A stretch of DNA of 13,426 nucleotides from NCBI GenBank assembly GCA_946885545.1, contig CAMPGP010000033.1, positions 1 through 13,426 of the forward strand. Reading direction: 5' to 3'. The notes beneath the pieces are model-generated. The model saw nothing but the letters and a program-made list of their open reading frames with translations, was not told the DNA's origin and ran no database searches. The DNA is from an uncultured Altererythrobacter sp. GTDB lineage: Bacteria > Pseudomonadota > Alphaproteobacteria > Sphingomonadales > Sphingomonadaceae. The position numbers and the translations under genes are program-made. This document shows positions 5,613-12,797 of this stretch, one piece after another; position 1 is the stretch's first letter; every line of letters starts with the position of its first letter.

Positions 5613-5628
5613 GCACACGGATTCTGAG

Positions 5629-7044
5629 CTAACCAGTTATTCGCGCGAAATTATGCCCGAGGGGTACTGGCGGAGCGCCATGCGCTTCGCCAGCGCGCCG
5701 TATGACGGCGATCTTCAACTCCAAGGGCGACCAGTCGTCGCGCTCGGCAATCGCCGCCCACAAGGTTTCCACCTCGTCGATCAGGAGTGATTGCGCTTCG
5801 TGTTCGGCCCAGTACGCGTGGTCCGGGCCTGTCGCACGATAGCCTGCAAGAGCCTGGGCCAGTTCGTCCTCCGCCCCGTTTCCTCCGCGATGGCGGTGGA
5901 AGAACGCGTCGGGTTGGGCACCGCTCTCGCGCATCGCCTTCTCGCATGCGGCGACCAGCGCGCTGTCGCGCTCAAGCCCTTGCGGCTCGACCCCCAACCG
6001 CCAGCACCAGCGCCGTGCAATGGCCTGCATGTAGAGCGGCCCGAACCGTTCGAGCGCCGCGATCAGCGGCGGCGCATCGGCCAGCAGGCGCAGCGCCACT
6101 GCGAGCTGGCCCAGATTCCAGTGCACCGCTTCGGGCTGGCGGCCGAACGCATAGAGACCGCTCTGGTCGAAATAGGCGGCGGTGAACCCGGCATCCCACG
6201 CGGGCAGCCAGCGCCACGGGCCGTAGTCGAAGCTCTCGCCCGTCAGGTTGAGATTGTCGGTGTTGAGCACGCCGTGCACGAACCCCGCCACCATCCACGA
6301 GGCGGCGAGATCCGCCAGCCGCTCGACCGCCTGATGCATCAACACGGCAGCGGGCTCGGTGCGTCCGGGCGCGTCTTCCGGCGGTTGCGGCCCCGGAAAC
6401 TGCGCCAGACAGTAATCGACGAGGGCCTTCATATGCTCCTTCTCGTCCAAAGCGAGCAGGCGCTGAAAGGTGCCGATGCGGATATGCCCGTGGCTCAGGC
6501 GCACCATCACGGCCGAACGGGTGGGCGAAGGCTCGTCGCCGCGCCACAGCTCCTCGCCGGTCTCGATCACCGAGAACGTCTTCGAGGTATAGACGCCGAG
6601 CGCCTCGAGCATTTCGGTCGCGAGGATCTCGCGCACCGCGCCCTTCAGCGTCAGCCTACCGTCGGCGGTGCGGCTGTAGGGGGTCGTGCCCGAGCCTTTG
6701 GTGCCGAGATCGAGCAGGCGGCCCTGCGCGTCGCGCAACTGCGCGAACAGAAAGCCGCGCCCATCGCCGATTTCCGGGTTGTACACGCGGAACTGGTGCC
6801 CGTGATACCGAAGGGCCAGTGGCGCGAGGAGATTGCCTGCCAGCGGCGCGAAGCCCGCGAAATGCGCGGCCCATTGCCCGTCGTCGAGCGTCCCGAGCCC
6901 GACCGCGCGATCCCACCGGCGATTGCGGAAGCGCAGTGTCGCGGCGGGGAAGGCAGCGGCCTCCACCGGGTCGGCGAGCCAGTCCGCCAGCGGCAGGATC
7001 GCGGGATCGGGCAGATAGGGTGACGCTTGCGGTTCTGTGCGCAT
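5629..7044 (-). CDS. selO: SelO/YdiU-family protein adenylyltransferase (pseudokinase fold)
   Basis: A 471-residue member of the SelO family, which transfers AMP from ATP to Ser, Thr or Tyr of proteins and links to redox stress. Visible motifs: YHGHQFRVYNPEIGDGRG (80-97), the nucleotide loop KGSGTTPYSR (116-125, Lys116), RLTLKGAVREIL (130-141), GVLNTDNLNL (258-267) with the active-site Asp263-Asn264, and DYGP (273-276) with the metal-binding Asp273. Length is near the E. coli protein, but the N-terminus is a distinct version (RFRNRRWDRAVGL). The C-terminus ends in HNFARITG, without the terminal cysteine or selenocysteine motif of other SelO proteins. The start ATG at 7044 lacks a clear ribosome binding site. 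The gene is divergent from the hydrolase gene and convergent with the secreted-protein gene. Family assignment is firm; substrates are unknown. Confidence 0.9.
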   Translation of the reverse strand: MRTEPQASPYLPDPAILPLADWLADPVEAAAFPAATLRFRNRRWDRAVGLGTLDDGQWAAHFAGFAPLAGNLLAPLALRYHGHQFRVYNPEIGDGRGFLFAQLRDAQGRLLDLGTKGSGTTPYSRTADGRLTLKGAVREILATEMLEALGVYTSKTFSVIETGEELWRGDEPSPTRSAVMVRLSHGHIRIGTFQRLLALDEKEHMKALVDYCLAQFPGPQPPEDAPGRTEPAAVLMHQAVERLADLAASWMVAGFVHGVLNTDNLNLTGESFDYGPWRWLPAWDAGFTAAYFDQSGLYAFGRQPEAVHWNLGQLAVALRLLADAPPLIAALERFGPLYMQAIARRWCWRLGVEPQGLERDSALVAACEKAMRESGAQPDAFFHRHRGGNGAEDELAQALAGYRATGPDHAYWAEHEAQSLLIDEVETLWAAIAERDDWSPLELKIAVIRRAGEAHGAPPVPLGHNFARITG

Positions 7045-7130
7045 CGGGCGATAGTGCGCGTCCGCGAACGGCTAGGCAATGCAAGCCCGGCGCCCGCGCC
7101 CGTTTGAACACAGGAAACCCCCGGAAACCG

Positions 7131-7991
7131 ATGGACCAAGGATTTACCGACCGTTTCTGGGACAGCCCGGACGGTCTGAAGCTGCATTTCCGCGACTATC
7201 CGGGAGGCGAGGATCGCGTGCCGGTGGTCTGCATGCACGGACTCACGCGCAACGCGCGAGACTTCGCCGGTCTCGCCCGGCATCTCGCGGGCGAGCGCCG
7301 CGTGCTCGTGCCCGAGATGCGCGGGCGCGGGGACAGCGAGTATGCGCGCGACACCGCCAGCTACACGCCAGCCATTTACGTGGAGGACGTCGCGGCTCTG
7401 CTCGATCAGGAAGCGGTAGGCCGCTTCGTCGCGGTGGGCACTTCGCTCGGCGGGCTGATGACCATGCTGCTCGCGGCGCGCGGCACGGGCCGCATCGCGG
7501 GCGCCGTGCTCAACGACATCGGCCCCGAGGTCGAGGCGGGCGGCCTTGCGCGGATCGGCGAGTACGTCGGCCAGGGGCGCAATTTCCCGACCTGGATGCA
7601 CGCCGCGCGCGCGCTCGAGGAAATGCATGGCGCTGCGCACCCGGGGTTCGAGACCGACGACTGGCTGGCGATGGCCAAGCGCGGGATGACGGTGCAGCAG
7701 AACGGCCGGATCGGCTTCGACTACGACATGGGTATCGCCGACCCCTTCCGCGTCGGCAACGGTGGTGCGTCGCCGGACCTGTGGCCCGCGTTCGAGGCGC
7801 TCGGCGGCGTGCCCCTGCTGGTCGTGCGCGGCGCGCTGTCCGACCTGCTTTCGCGCGAAACGGCCGAGGCGATGGTCGCGCGCCATGGCGATGCTGAACT
7901 GGTCACCGTCCCCGGCGTCGGCCACGCACCCCTGCTCGACGAACCCGAGGCGCTCGCGGCGATCGACCGGCTGCTGGCACGGGTCGCATGA
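7131..7991 (+). CDS. Alpha/beta-fold hydrolase
   Basis: A 286-residue cytoplasmic alpha/beta hydrolase with no signal peptide. The fold is complete: VVCMHGLTRNARDF (32-45) carries the HG oxyanion turn, MRGRGDSEYA (63-72) is the usual loop after strand 4, GTSLGG (103-108) is the nucleophile elbow with Ser105, GALSDLLS (234-241) gives the acid Asp238, and GVGHAPLLDEP (262-272) gives His265. A lid of about 70 residues lies between 135 and 210. The pattern suits a small-molecule ester, lactone or C-C bond hydrolase; the substrate cannot be read from the sequence. AGGAAA at 7112-7117 is a plausible ribosome binding site. The reading frame stays open upstream of 7131, but there it is antisense to selO and is not supported. 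It overlaps the next gene by 4 bases (ATGA), so the two are almost certainly co-translated. Confidence 0.88.
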   Translation: MDQGFTDRFWDSPDGLKLHFRDYPGGEDRVPVVCMHGLTRNARDFAGLARHLAGERRVLVPEMRGRGDSEYARDTASYTPAIYVEDVAALLDQEAVGRFVAVGTSLGGLMTMLLAARGTGRIAGAVLNDIGPEVEAGGLARIGEYVGQGRNFPTWMHAARALEEMHGAAHPGFETDDWLAMAKRGMTVQQNGRIGFDYDMGIADPFRVGNGGASPDLWPAFEALGGVPLLVVRGALSDLLSRETAEAMVARHGDAELVTVPGVGHAPLLDEPEALAAIDRLLARVA

Positions 7992-9139
7992 GCGGCCGGG
8001 CGAGCGAGGGCGCGCGCGTCCTGCACCTCCATTCGACTTTTGCAGCGGGGGGCAAGGAATTGCGCTCGGTGCGCCTGATCAATGCCTTCGGGCCGAAGTT
8101 GCACCACACCATCGTCTCCGCCGAGCCGGAGCGGATGGAGGCTGCGCAGCACATTCTCCGCCAAATTCCAGTCACATACCCGCGCGACTTTCCTTCGCTT
8201 CGAGGTGTGCCGACCCCGGCCCGCCTGCAACGCCTGGCGCGTGCCATGCAGGGATACGATCTCGTCCTCACTTACAACTGGGGTGCGATGGATGCGGTCA
8301 TGGCTCATACCGTGTTCAAGGACCTTTTCGGTCTGCCGCCGCTGATCCATCACGAGGACGGCTTCAACGAGGACGAGCACAAGCGGCTCAAGCGCAGGCG
8401 CACCTGGTATCGAAAGATCGCGCTGGGCCGCAGCAACGGGCTCGTCGTACCGTCCGAGGAGCTCGAGCGGATCGCGCTCGAGGTGTGGGAACAACCGATC
8501 GGGCGGGTCAAGCATATCGCCAATGGGATCGACACCAAGGCGTTCGCCAAGCGCCCGCGGCCCGATGCGCTGCGCGGTGTCGTCAAGCGCAAGGGCGAAT
8601 TCTGGGTCGGCACCGTCGCCGGGCTGCGCAAGGTCAAGAACCTGCCGCGCCTGGTGCGCGCCTTCTCCAGGCTGCCCGAGGAATGGCATCTGGTGATCGT
8701 GGGCGAGGGCGAGGAGCGCGAGGCGATCCGCGCCGCGGCAGACGCTTGCGACGTCGGGCACCGGATGCACCTGACCGGCTTTGTCGGCCAGGCCGAACGC
8801 TATGTCGGGCTGTTCGACATCTTCGCTCTCTCGTCCGACAGCGAGCAGTTTCCGATCTCGGTGGTCGAGGCGATGGCGGCCGGGCTCCCGGTGGCAGCGC
8901 CGACGGTGGGCGATGTCGCGACCATGGTCTCGGATACGAACGCACCGCTGATCGTGCCGCCGGGCGACGAGGCGGCGCTGGCACGCTCGCTCGAGGTGCT
9001 CGCCGCGGATCTGGCGCTGCGCGAGCGGATCGGCCAGGCCAATCGCGAGAAGGCCCGCGCCGAATTCGACGAAAAGCCGATGATCGCGGCCTATCGCCGC
9101 CTCTACGCTTCGGCGATGGGCCGCGAGGCGGCATTCTAA
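7988..9139 (+). CDS. Glycosyltransferase family 4-type protein
   Basis: A 383-residue GT-B fold retaining glycosyltransferase. N-terminal domain: VLHLHSTFAAGGKE (11-24), the usual first strand plus Gly-rich loop for this family, then DLVLTYNWGAMDA (91-103) and HHEDGF (121-126). The linker motif ANGID is at 178-182. C-terminal domain: VGTVAGLRKVKNLPRLVRAF (207-226), HLVIVGEGEER (234-244), a GFVGQ turn (264-268), and SDSEQFPISVVEAMAAGLPVAAP (283-305), whose Glu286 and Glu294 make the EX7E motif that binds the sugar nucleotide. There are no membrane segments; a basic stretch at 132-143 (KRLKRRRTWYRK) may bind membrane or a polyanionic acceptor. The start overlaps the hydrolase stop as ATGA and has no strong ribosome binding site of its own, which fits translational coupling. 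Donor and acceptor are unknown. Confidence 0.9.
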   Translation: MSGRASEGARVLHLHSTFAAGGKELRSVRLINAFGPKLHHTIVSAEPERMEAAQHILRQIPVTYPRDFPSLRGVPTPARLQRLARAMQGYDLVLTYNWGAMDAVMAHTVFKDLFGLPPLIHHEDGFNEDEHKRLKRRRTWYRKIALGRSNGLVVPSEELERIALEVWEQPIGRVKHIANGIDTKAFAKRPRPDALRGVVKRKGEFWVGTVAGLRKVKNLPRLVRAFSRLPEEWHLVIVGEGEEREAIRAAADACDVGHRMHLTGFVGQAERYVGLFDIFALSSDSEQFPISVVEAMAAGLPVAAPTVGDVATMVSDTNAPLIVPPGDEAALARSLEVLAADLALRERIGQANREKARAEFDEKPMIAAYRRLYASAMGREAAF

Positions 9140-9187
9140 GCGGCTTCACCTGCGGTTCACTCGCCGGGGCACAGGCAGGTTTCCAAG

Positions 9188-9215
9188 TTGAATTGGCGCG
9201 TCCATCCGCTAAACA
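9188..9215 (+). promoter_or_regulatory. Weak candidate promoter for the YfgM-like/bamB pair
   Basis: TTGAAT (9188-9193) and TAAACA (9210-9215) are separated by 16 bases in the 116-base gap before the TTG at 9256. Matches to consensus are only four and three of six, so this is tentative. The same gap shows no good terminator for the glycosyltransferase gene, so read-through into this pair is possible. Confidence 0.2.
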
Positions 9216-9255
9216 GCCCGCCGACCCTTAACCGATAGATCGAAAGAGCCGCGGC

Positions 9256-10023
9256 TTGGCCCTCACTCCCAAACTCAACCAGACCCCCGAAGTTAAGCGC
9301 GCCGCCCAGGAAGACGTCCTGCTGCGCGAGGTCGACGACGCCGTCCGGCAGGACCAGTATTCGGATTTCGCGCGCAAATACGGCAAGGCCGTGATCGGCG
9401 GTCTCGTTCTCGCGCTGGTCGCGTTCGGCGGCTGGCTGTTCTGGGAAAACCGGCAGGAATCGGCGCTCGAAGCGCAGTCGGAAACGCTCGTCGGCGCGCT
9501 CGACCAGCTCCAGTCCGGCAACCTCGCTGGCGCCTCGTCGCAGCTGGACGACCTCGCCGCGGGCGAAGGCGGCGCCGCCGCGCAGGCCGCGCTGCTCAAG
9601 GCCGGGATCGAGATGGAACAGGGCCGCATCGACGAGGCCGCCGAGCTTTACGCTGCGGTCGCGGCCAACGGCGACGCGCCGCAGCTTCTGCGCGACCTTG
9701 CCACGGTGCGCGAGGTCGCGGCGAAGTTCGACACCATGCCTCCCGCCGATGTCGTCGCCCGGCTCCAGCCGCTGGCAGTGCCCGGCAAGCCCTACTTCGG
9801 CAGCGCGGGCGAACTGCTCGCGATGGCCTATCTCGAACAGGGCAAGAACCGCGAGGCGGGCGCGCTGTTCGCCTCGATCGCCAAGGACGAGACCCAGCCC
9901 GAAGGCCTGCGCTCGCGCACCCGCCAGATGGCCGGCGTTCTCGGGGTCGACGCCATCGTCGACGTCGACGAAGTGCTCGATGAGATGCGCTCGCCCGAAG
10001 GTGCCCCCGCGCAGCCGCAATAG
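9256..10023 (+). CDS. YfgM-like membrane-anchored TPR protein
   Basis: A 255-residue protein. Residues 1-43 are cytoplasmic and polar (ending DFARKYGK). Residues 44-63 are a single membrane helix (AVIGGLVLALVAFGGWLFW). Residues 64-255 are periplasmic and helical with TPR-type units (ALLKAGIEMEQGRIDEAAELYAAVA at about 112-136, GELLAMAYLEQGKNREAGALFASIA at 185-209). This is the TPR_21/YfgM layout. E. coli YfgM is a partner of the SecYEG translocon and the chaperone PpiD and passes clients on in the periplasm. The start is TTG at 9256, with GAAAGAG about 7 bases upstream and the usual MALTP-like beginning. The position directly before bamB, with 22 bases between them, matches the E. coli order and supports the call. 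The C-terminal tail is Pro/Gln-rich. Confidence 0.85.
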   Translation: MALTPKLNQTPEVKRAAQEDVLLREVDDAVRQDQYSDFARKYGKAVIGGLVLALVAFGGWLFWENRQESALEAQSETLVGALDQLQSGNLAGASSQLDDLAAGEGGAAAQAALLKAGIEMEQGRIDEAAELYAAVAANGDAPQLLRDLATVREVAAKFDTMPPADVVARLQPLAVPGKPYFGSAGELLAMAYLEQGKNREAGALFASIAKDETQPEGLRSRTRQMAGVLGVDAIVDVDEVLDEMRSPEGAPAQPQ

Positions 10024-10045
10024 CAGTCCAGGACAGGACCAACCC

Positions 10046-11389
10046 ATGAAATCCATTCGTTCATCTTCGATCCGTCGTGCCGCGGCCGTGACAATTCTGG
10101 CGAGCAGCCTGGGCGCCTGCGGAATCTTCGGCGGCGACGATCCGAAATCGACGCCCACCATAGGCGACCGCACACCCGTGCTGTCTCGCATCGAAAGCGG
10201 TGCGAAGGTCGATCCCGCGCTCGCGGGCATTTCGGTCGTGCTTCCGCCCGCGCAGACCAACAGCGCCTGGCCGCAGGCGGGTGGCACGGCGAGCAAGTCC
10301 TACGGACACCTCGCGCTGGCGGAAAATCCCTCTCGCGGCTGGACCGCGCAGATCGCCGGGAGCAGCCCACGGCGGCGCCTTGCCGCCGCGCCGGTAATCG
10401 GCGGCGGCAAGCTCTTCGCGGTCGACACCGACGGCGTCGTGCATGCCTTCGATGCCGCGACCGGCGCCCGGCGCTGGAGCTATCGCATGGAGCCGGAGAG
10501 CGGCGCGCGAACCTCCGCCTTCGGCGGCGGCGCCAGCTTCGACGGCGGCCGCGTCTATGCCACCAATGGCGCGGGTGCCGTCGCGGCGATCGATGCCGAG
10601 ACGGGCAGCGAGATATGGAAGGTCCAACCGGCCGGCCCGCTGCGCGGATCGCCGACGATCGCGTTCAATTCGGTCTACGTCATGACCCAGAACAACCAGA
10701 TCCACGCGCTCGACGCCGCGACTGGCGAACCGCGCTGGAACGAATCGGGCTCGCAGACCCAGGCGGGCGTATTCGGCGTCGCGGCTCCGGCCGCTGGGCA
10801 GGGCACCGTCATTGCGGGCTACAGCTCGGGCGAGCTGGCCGCCTACCGTTACGAGAACGGCCAGGTCGTCTGGTCGGACGCGCTGGCCCGCACCTCGATC
10901 TCGACCGAAGTCGGCTCACTGACCGATATCGACGCCGACCCGATTATCGAGGGCGGCCGGGTCTATGCGCTCGGCCAGGGCGGTCGCATGGCGGCCTACG
11001 AACTGGTCACCGGGCAGCGTATCTGGGAATTGAACGTCGCGGGCATTTCAACTCCCGCGGTCGCGGGCGAGTGGATCTTCACTCTCACCGACGACGCGCG
11101 CCTGCTCGCTATCGCGCGTTCGACCGGCAAGGTCCGCTGGATCACGCAGCTCCAGCGCTATCGCGAACCGGAAGACAACGAAGGTCCGATTTTCTGGACC
11201 GGTCCGGTGCTGGCGGGCAACACGCTGTGGGTCGCGAACTCGCAGGGTCAGCTCTATAAGGTCAGCGTGGCCGAAGGCTCCACCAGCCAGTTCGTCGATC
11301 TCGAAACGCCGATCTCGCTTGCGCCCGTGGTGGCGAACGACACGCTCTACGTGCTCGACGACGGCGGCACGATCCATGCGTTCCGGTGA
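10046..11389 (+). CDS. bamB: Outer-membrane assembly lipoprotein BamB
   Basis: A 447-residue lipoprotein of the BAM complex, which folds beta-barrel proteins into the outer membrane. Residues 1-24 are the signal, with lipobox L22-G23-A24-C25. An N-terminal extension of about 75 residues precedes the propeller. The rest is an eight-bladed PQQ-type beta propeller with repeats at about 134-144 (AFDAATGARRW), 180-191 (AIDAETGSEIW), 219-231 (ALDAATGEPRW), 265-276, 316-327 (AYELVTGQRIW), 353-365 (AIARSTGKVRW), 403-415 and 439-447. The start at 10046 follows AGGACAGGACC, a strong ribosome binding site. It lies 22 bases after the YfgM-like gene, so the two probably form an operon. The der GTPase gene, which often follows bamB in Proteobacteria, is absent here. 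The trimeric autotransporter in this window would be a natural BAM substrate. Confidence 0.92.
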   Translation: MKSIRSSSIRRAAAVTILASSLGACGIFGGDDPKSTPTIGDRTPVLSRIESGAKVDPALAGISVVLPPAQTNSAWPQAGGTASKSYGHLALAENPSRGWTAQIAGSSPRRRLAAAPVIGGGKLFAVDTDGVVHAFDAATGARRWSYRMEPESGARTSAFGGGASFDGGRVYATNGAGAVAAIDAETGSEIWKVQPAGPLRGSPTIAFNSVYVMTQNNQIHALDAATGEPRWNESGSQTQAGVFGVAAPAAGQGTVIAGYSSGELAAYRYENGQVVWSDALARTSISTEVGSLTDIDADPIIEGGRVYALGQGGRMAAYELVTGQRIWELNVAGISTPAVAGEWIFTLTDDARLLAIARSTGKVRWITQLQRYREPEDNEGPIFWTGPVLAGNTLWVANSQGQLYKVSVAEGSTSQFVDLETPISLAPVVANDTLYVLDDGGTIHAFR

Positions 11390-11438
11390 TCTGATCTTAC
11401 CGCGTCCTTAATCCTTTGGGGCTATCGCGCGTCTCACG

Positions 11439-12797
11439 ATGAGCGCGCACCAGACAGCGGCGAAGGGGCCCCCGGCGAGCGACGTCTCGGCGGGTGTCGG
11501 CCTGGCGGGTCTGCTCGGACTGTTCGCGTGGATCCTGTTCTGCCGCAACTGGCCGTGGGTAGTCGACCTGTTCGCGATCGACGCCCCGCGCGCACCGCTT
11601 TCCGGCCCCTACGCCGCGCTCGCCGCGCTGGTCTTCTCCGCCGCACCGATGGTCGTCTGGTCGGTGCTGGTCGACAAGGTACATCGGAACCCCTCGACCG
11701 GCATCGACTGGACTCGCAGGCGGCCGCTCGCAGCGGTGGCCGAAGTCTCGCTGATCAAGCTCGGCGGGCTCTGGGCGACCTGGGCGATCATTGCCTTCCT
11801 CTACTGCGTCGCGCGCTGGTACTGGGACGGGCAGTACCTCTTCTCGATGGATGTTCTCGCGGTCGCGGCGATCCCGCTGGTGGTGCTGTCGGTGCCCTAC
11901 GTCCTCTGGCTCGACCGCTATCTGGTCGAGCCGCGCGACCACGCCTGGCACTTCGGCGCGATGCTGTTGCGGCATGACACGTTCGATCTGGAGGAAGTGA
12001 AGCGGCACTGGCGCGCGTGGATCATCAAGGGGTTCTTCGGCGCGTTCATGATCTCGATCCTCCCCGGCGGATTCGCCGCCGTGGTGGAGGCCGACATCGC
12101 GCGGATCGCCGCCGATCCCGTCGCCGTCGCGGGCTTCCTGATCGGGCTGCTGTTCGTGATCGACGTGCAGATCGGCACGGTCGGATACCTCGTCACCCTC
12201 CGCCCCTTCGACGCGCACATCCGCAGCGGCAATCCGCTGCTCGCGGGCTGGGTGGCCGCGCTGATCTGCTATCCGCCGATGGTCTACGCCTTCATGGGCG
12301 CGGACGGCATTCTCGCCTACGAGGTGAACACGCCGGGGTGGGAGCGCTGGTTCGCGGGCAGCGCATCACTGCTGTGGCTGTGGGCGGCGTTGCTGATCGT
12401 TCTCACCGCGATCTACGCATGGGCGACGGTCGCCTTCGGGCTGCGCTTTTCCAATCTCACCTACCGCGGCGTACTGACCAATGGCCCCTACCGATTCACG
12501 CGCCACCCGGCCTACCTGTCCAAGAACCTGTTCTGGTGGTGTTCGACGCTGCCGTTCCTGGTTTCGAGTGGCTCGCCGGTGGACATGGTGCGCAACACCT
12601 TCTTTCTCGGCTGCGTCAGCGCGATCTACTTCTGGCGCGCGAAGACCGAGGAGGCGCACCTGCTGGGCGAGGACGCGAAGTATCGCGAGTACCACGCCTG
12701 GATGGAACGGCATGGCCTGCTGACACGCCCGCTGGCCGCGTTGCGAAATCGCCTGCGGCCGCGCCACGCGGCGCTCGCGCAGGAGCCTGCCGAGTAG
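11439..12797 (+). CDS. Multi-pass membrane protein with C-terminal ICMT/PEMT-type methyltransferase motif
   Basis: A 452-residue inner-membrane protein with about nine hydrophobic segments, near 18-36, 57-76, 105-125, 137-157, 195-215, 228-252, 266-286, 309-334 and 382-399. The C-terminal portion has the core of isoprenylcysteine carboxyl methyltransferase/phospholipid methyltransferase-like proteins: LTNGPYRFTRHPAYLSKN (346-363, with the GPYR..RHP signature for S-adenosylmethionine binding), then FWRAKTEEAHLLGEDAKYREYHAW (398-421), giving the R...EE and YREY features. The family usually has about 150-280 residues, so the N-terminal 330 residues are an extra, unrecognised membrane part with many Trp. 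The start at 11439 has no clear ribosome binding site. It lies 49 bases after bamB on the same strand and could be read from that transcript. The methyl acceptor is unknown; a lipid or hydrophobic acceptor is inferred. Confidence 0.8.
   Translation: MSAHQTAAKGPPASDVSAGVGLAGLLGLFAWILFCRNWPWVVDLFAIDAPRAPLSGPYAALAALVFSAAPMVVWSVLVDKVHRNPSTGIDWTRRRPLAAVAEVSLIKLGGLWATWAIIAFLYCVARWYWDGQYLFSMDVLAVAAIPLVVLSVPYVLWLDRYLVEPRDHAWHFGAMLLRHDTFDLEEVKRHWRAWIIKGFFGAFMISILPGGFAAVVEADIARIAADPVAVAGFLIGLLFVIDVQIGTVGYLVTLRPFDAHIRSGNPLLAGWVAALICYPPMVYAFMGADGILAYEVNTPGWERWFAGSASLLWLWAALLIVLTAIYAWATVAFGLRFSNLTYRGVLTNGPYRFTRHPAYLSKNLFWWCSTLPFLVSSGSPVDMVRNTFFLGCVSAIYFWRAKTEEAHLLGEDAKYREYHAWMERHGLLTRPLAALRNRLRPRHAALAQEPAE

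Noticed and set aside
5629..5640. A selenocysteine codon at the end of selO
   Set aside because: The frame ends in TAG directly after ARITG. There is no in-frame TGA near the end and no conserved Ser/Cys-rich tail to suggest read-through.
7762..9231. A 489-codon plus-strand frame overlapping the hydrolase and glycosyltransferase genes
   Set aside because: It is a frame-shifted reading of both genes, rich in Arg, Ala and Gly with no recognisable motif, while the other frames carry full catalytic signatures.
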